Shown here in pieces: positions 7,290 through 8,011 of a DNA stretch of 8,011 nucleotides (position 1 is the first letter of the stretch; the number at the start of each line of letters is the position of its first letter). Source of the stretch: Bacteroidales bacterium UBA1195 (GTDB taxonomy: Bacteria; Bacteroidota; Bacteroidia; Bacteroidales; WCHB1-69). The position numbers and the translations under genes were made by a program. Below the pieces are notes generated by a model, which made no database searches, had not been told where the DNA came from, and saw only the letters and a list, made by a program, of their open reading frames with translations. Location: positions 1-8,011 of the forward strand of contig DBYD01000058.1 in the NCBI GenBank assembly GCA_002309855.1, read 5' to 3'.

Positions 7290-7297
7290 CAAATATC
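7290..7297 (-). promoter_or_regulatory. candidate -7 promoter element of the SUMF1-domain gene
   Basis: The minus strand reads GATATTTG, 7 of 8 to TAnnTTTG, followed by CA, 28 bases from the ATG at 7261. It is the end of a 14-base sequence (7284-7297) identical to that in front of dsbD. No -33 TTTG is visible at the usual distance. Confidence 0.45.
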
Positions 7298-7355
7298 CAT
7301 AAAAAGCGAATACGAAAATCAGATTGGCATATTTTTTTTTCCGGCAAAAACTCCC

Positions 7356-7383
7356 TTTGGCATTGTTTTTTCAACTATTTTTG
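7356..7383 (+). promoter_or_regulatory. candidate promoter of glyQS
   Basis: TATTTTTG at 7376-7383 matches TAnnTTTG fully and is followed by CA. A TTTG at 7356-7359 lies 16 bases before it, a few bases closer than the usual Bacteroidetes -33/-7 spacing. The glyQS ATG is at 7419, giving a leader of about 30 bases. The gap to the divergent SUMF1 gene (7262-7418) otherwise holds only that gene's own promoter. Confidence 0.6.
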
Positions 7384-7418
7384 CATTTTGTATCAATTTA
7401 TGCGAAAACAAAGAGAAT

Positions 7419-8011
7419 ATGGCAAATAACGAAGAACTTTTCAAGAAAATCATCGCCCATGCGAAGGAGTACGGGTTCATTTTCCCCTCCAGTGAGATTT
7501 ACGACGGGCTCAGCGCCGTCTATGACTACGGGCAATACGGTTGTGAACTGAAGAACAACATCAAGCAGTACTGGTGGAAAGCCATGGTGAACCTGCATGA
7601 GAACATTGTCGGCATCGACAGCGCGATATTCATGCACCCCACCATCTGGAAGGCCTCCGGACATGTCGATGCCTTCAACGACCCGCTGATCGACAACAAG
7701 GACAGCAAGAAACGCTACCGTGCCGACGTGCTGGTAGAAGACTACCTGCAGAAAATCGAGGACAAGATCAACAAAGAGGTGGAGAAGGCGGCCAAACGCT
7801 TCGAGAATTTCGATGAGCAGATGTTCCGCTCCACCAACGCACGTGTGCTGGAGCACCAGAAGAAATATGACGAGGTTCACAGCCGCTTCGCGGAATGCAT
7901 GGAAAAGAGCGACTGGACCGGCCTGAAGGCTCTGATTGAGGAATTGGAGATTGCCTGCCCCATTTCCGGCACCCGCAACTGGACCGATGTGCGTCAGTTC
8001 AACCTGATGTT
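7419..8011 (+). CDS. glyQS: glycyl-tRNA synthetase, single-chain type (C-terminal end cut by window)
   Basis: Class II aminoacyl-tRNA synthetase that charges tRNA-Gly with glycine in the cytoplasm. The window holds 197 complete codons with no stop; the family is usually somewhat over 500 residues, so less than half is here. It is the alpha2, eukaryote/archaea-like form rather than the alpha/beta two-subunit form of E. coli. Evidence: FIFPSSEIYDGLSAVYDYG (20-38) with the following GCELKNNIKQYWW, then HPTIWKASGHVDAFNDPL (73-90), then a charged lineage-variable insertion (about 110-175). The segment GTRNWTDVRQFNLM (184-197) leads into class II motif 2. The ATG at 7419 begins MANNEELFKKIIAHAKEYG, as expected for the family; the A-rich leader has no clear Shine-Dalgarno sequence. 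Confidence 0.98.
   Translation, partial: MANNEELFKKIIAHAKEYGFIFPSSEIYDGLSAVYDYGQYGCELKNNIKQYWWKAMVNLHENIVGIDSAIFMHPTIWKASGHVDAFNDPLIDNKDSKKRYRADVLVEDYLQKIEDKINKEVEKAAKRFENFDEQMFRSTNARVLEHQKKYDEVHSRFAECMEKSDWTGLKALIEELEIACPISGTRNWTDVRQFNLM

Noticed and set aside
7398..7880. 160-codon minus-strand open frame opposite glyQS
   Set aside because: It mirrors the conserved glycyl-tRNA synthetase coding sequence, and its 3' end reaches into the glyQS leader.

Overview
The window looks like ordinary chromosomal DNA from a member of the Bacteroidota, most likely Bacteroidales. Three things point there. The protein set has a Bacteroidetes character: a long PNPase with an Arg/Gly/His-rich tail, a single-chain eukaryotic-type glycyl-tRNA synthetase, and an exported SUMF1-domain protein. 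Start codons have A-rich leaders and no Shine-Dalgarno sequence. Candidate promoters match the Bacteroidetes -7 element TAnnTTTG, and every copy found is followed by CA. No mobile element, CRISPR array, tRNA or rRNA was seen.

Layout. Five genes lie on the minus strand; read in their own direction they run from high to low coordinates. First is an exported SUMF1/FGE-fold protein (7261-6476), then a PLP-dependent class I/II aminotransferase (6299-4983). Next are ribosomal protein S15 (rpsO, 4736-4467) and polynucleotide phosphorylase (pnp, 4350-2098). Last is a DsbD-type membrane thiol reductase (1997 to the window edge, C-terminal end missing). One gene lies on the plus strand: glycyl-tRNA synthetase (glyQS, from 7419 to the window edge, C-terminal end missing), divergent from the SUMF1 gene. 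Good intrinsic terminators follow the aminotransferase and pnp, and a hairpin lies between rpsO and pnp. No gap reaches 300 bases without a gene; the largest, 4737-4982, holds the aminotransferase terminator and the rpsO promoter and leader.

How the genes work together. rpsO-pnp is a widely conserved pair linking translation and RNA decay, and glyQS is a translation housekeeping gene. DsbD passes reducing power across the inner membrane. The SUMF1 protein is probably periplasmic and lacks the two active-site cysteines of true formylglycine-generating enzymes. The aminotransferase has all the PLP-binding residues, but its substrate cannot be read from sequence.

I found no convincing new system. 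The observations most worth a second look are: an identical 14-base, partly palindromic sequence just upstream of both genes with signal peptides (dsbD and the SUMF1 gene); an in-frame 20-codon upstream ORF in the aminotransferase leader; the cysteine-less SUMF1 protein; and the charged tail of PNPase.
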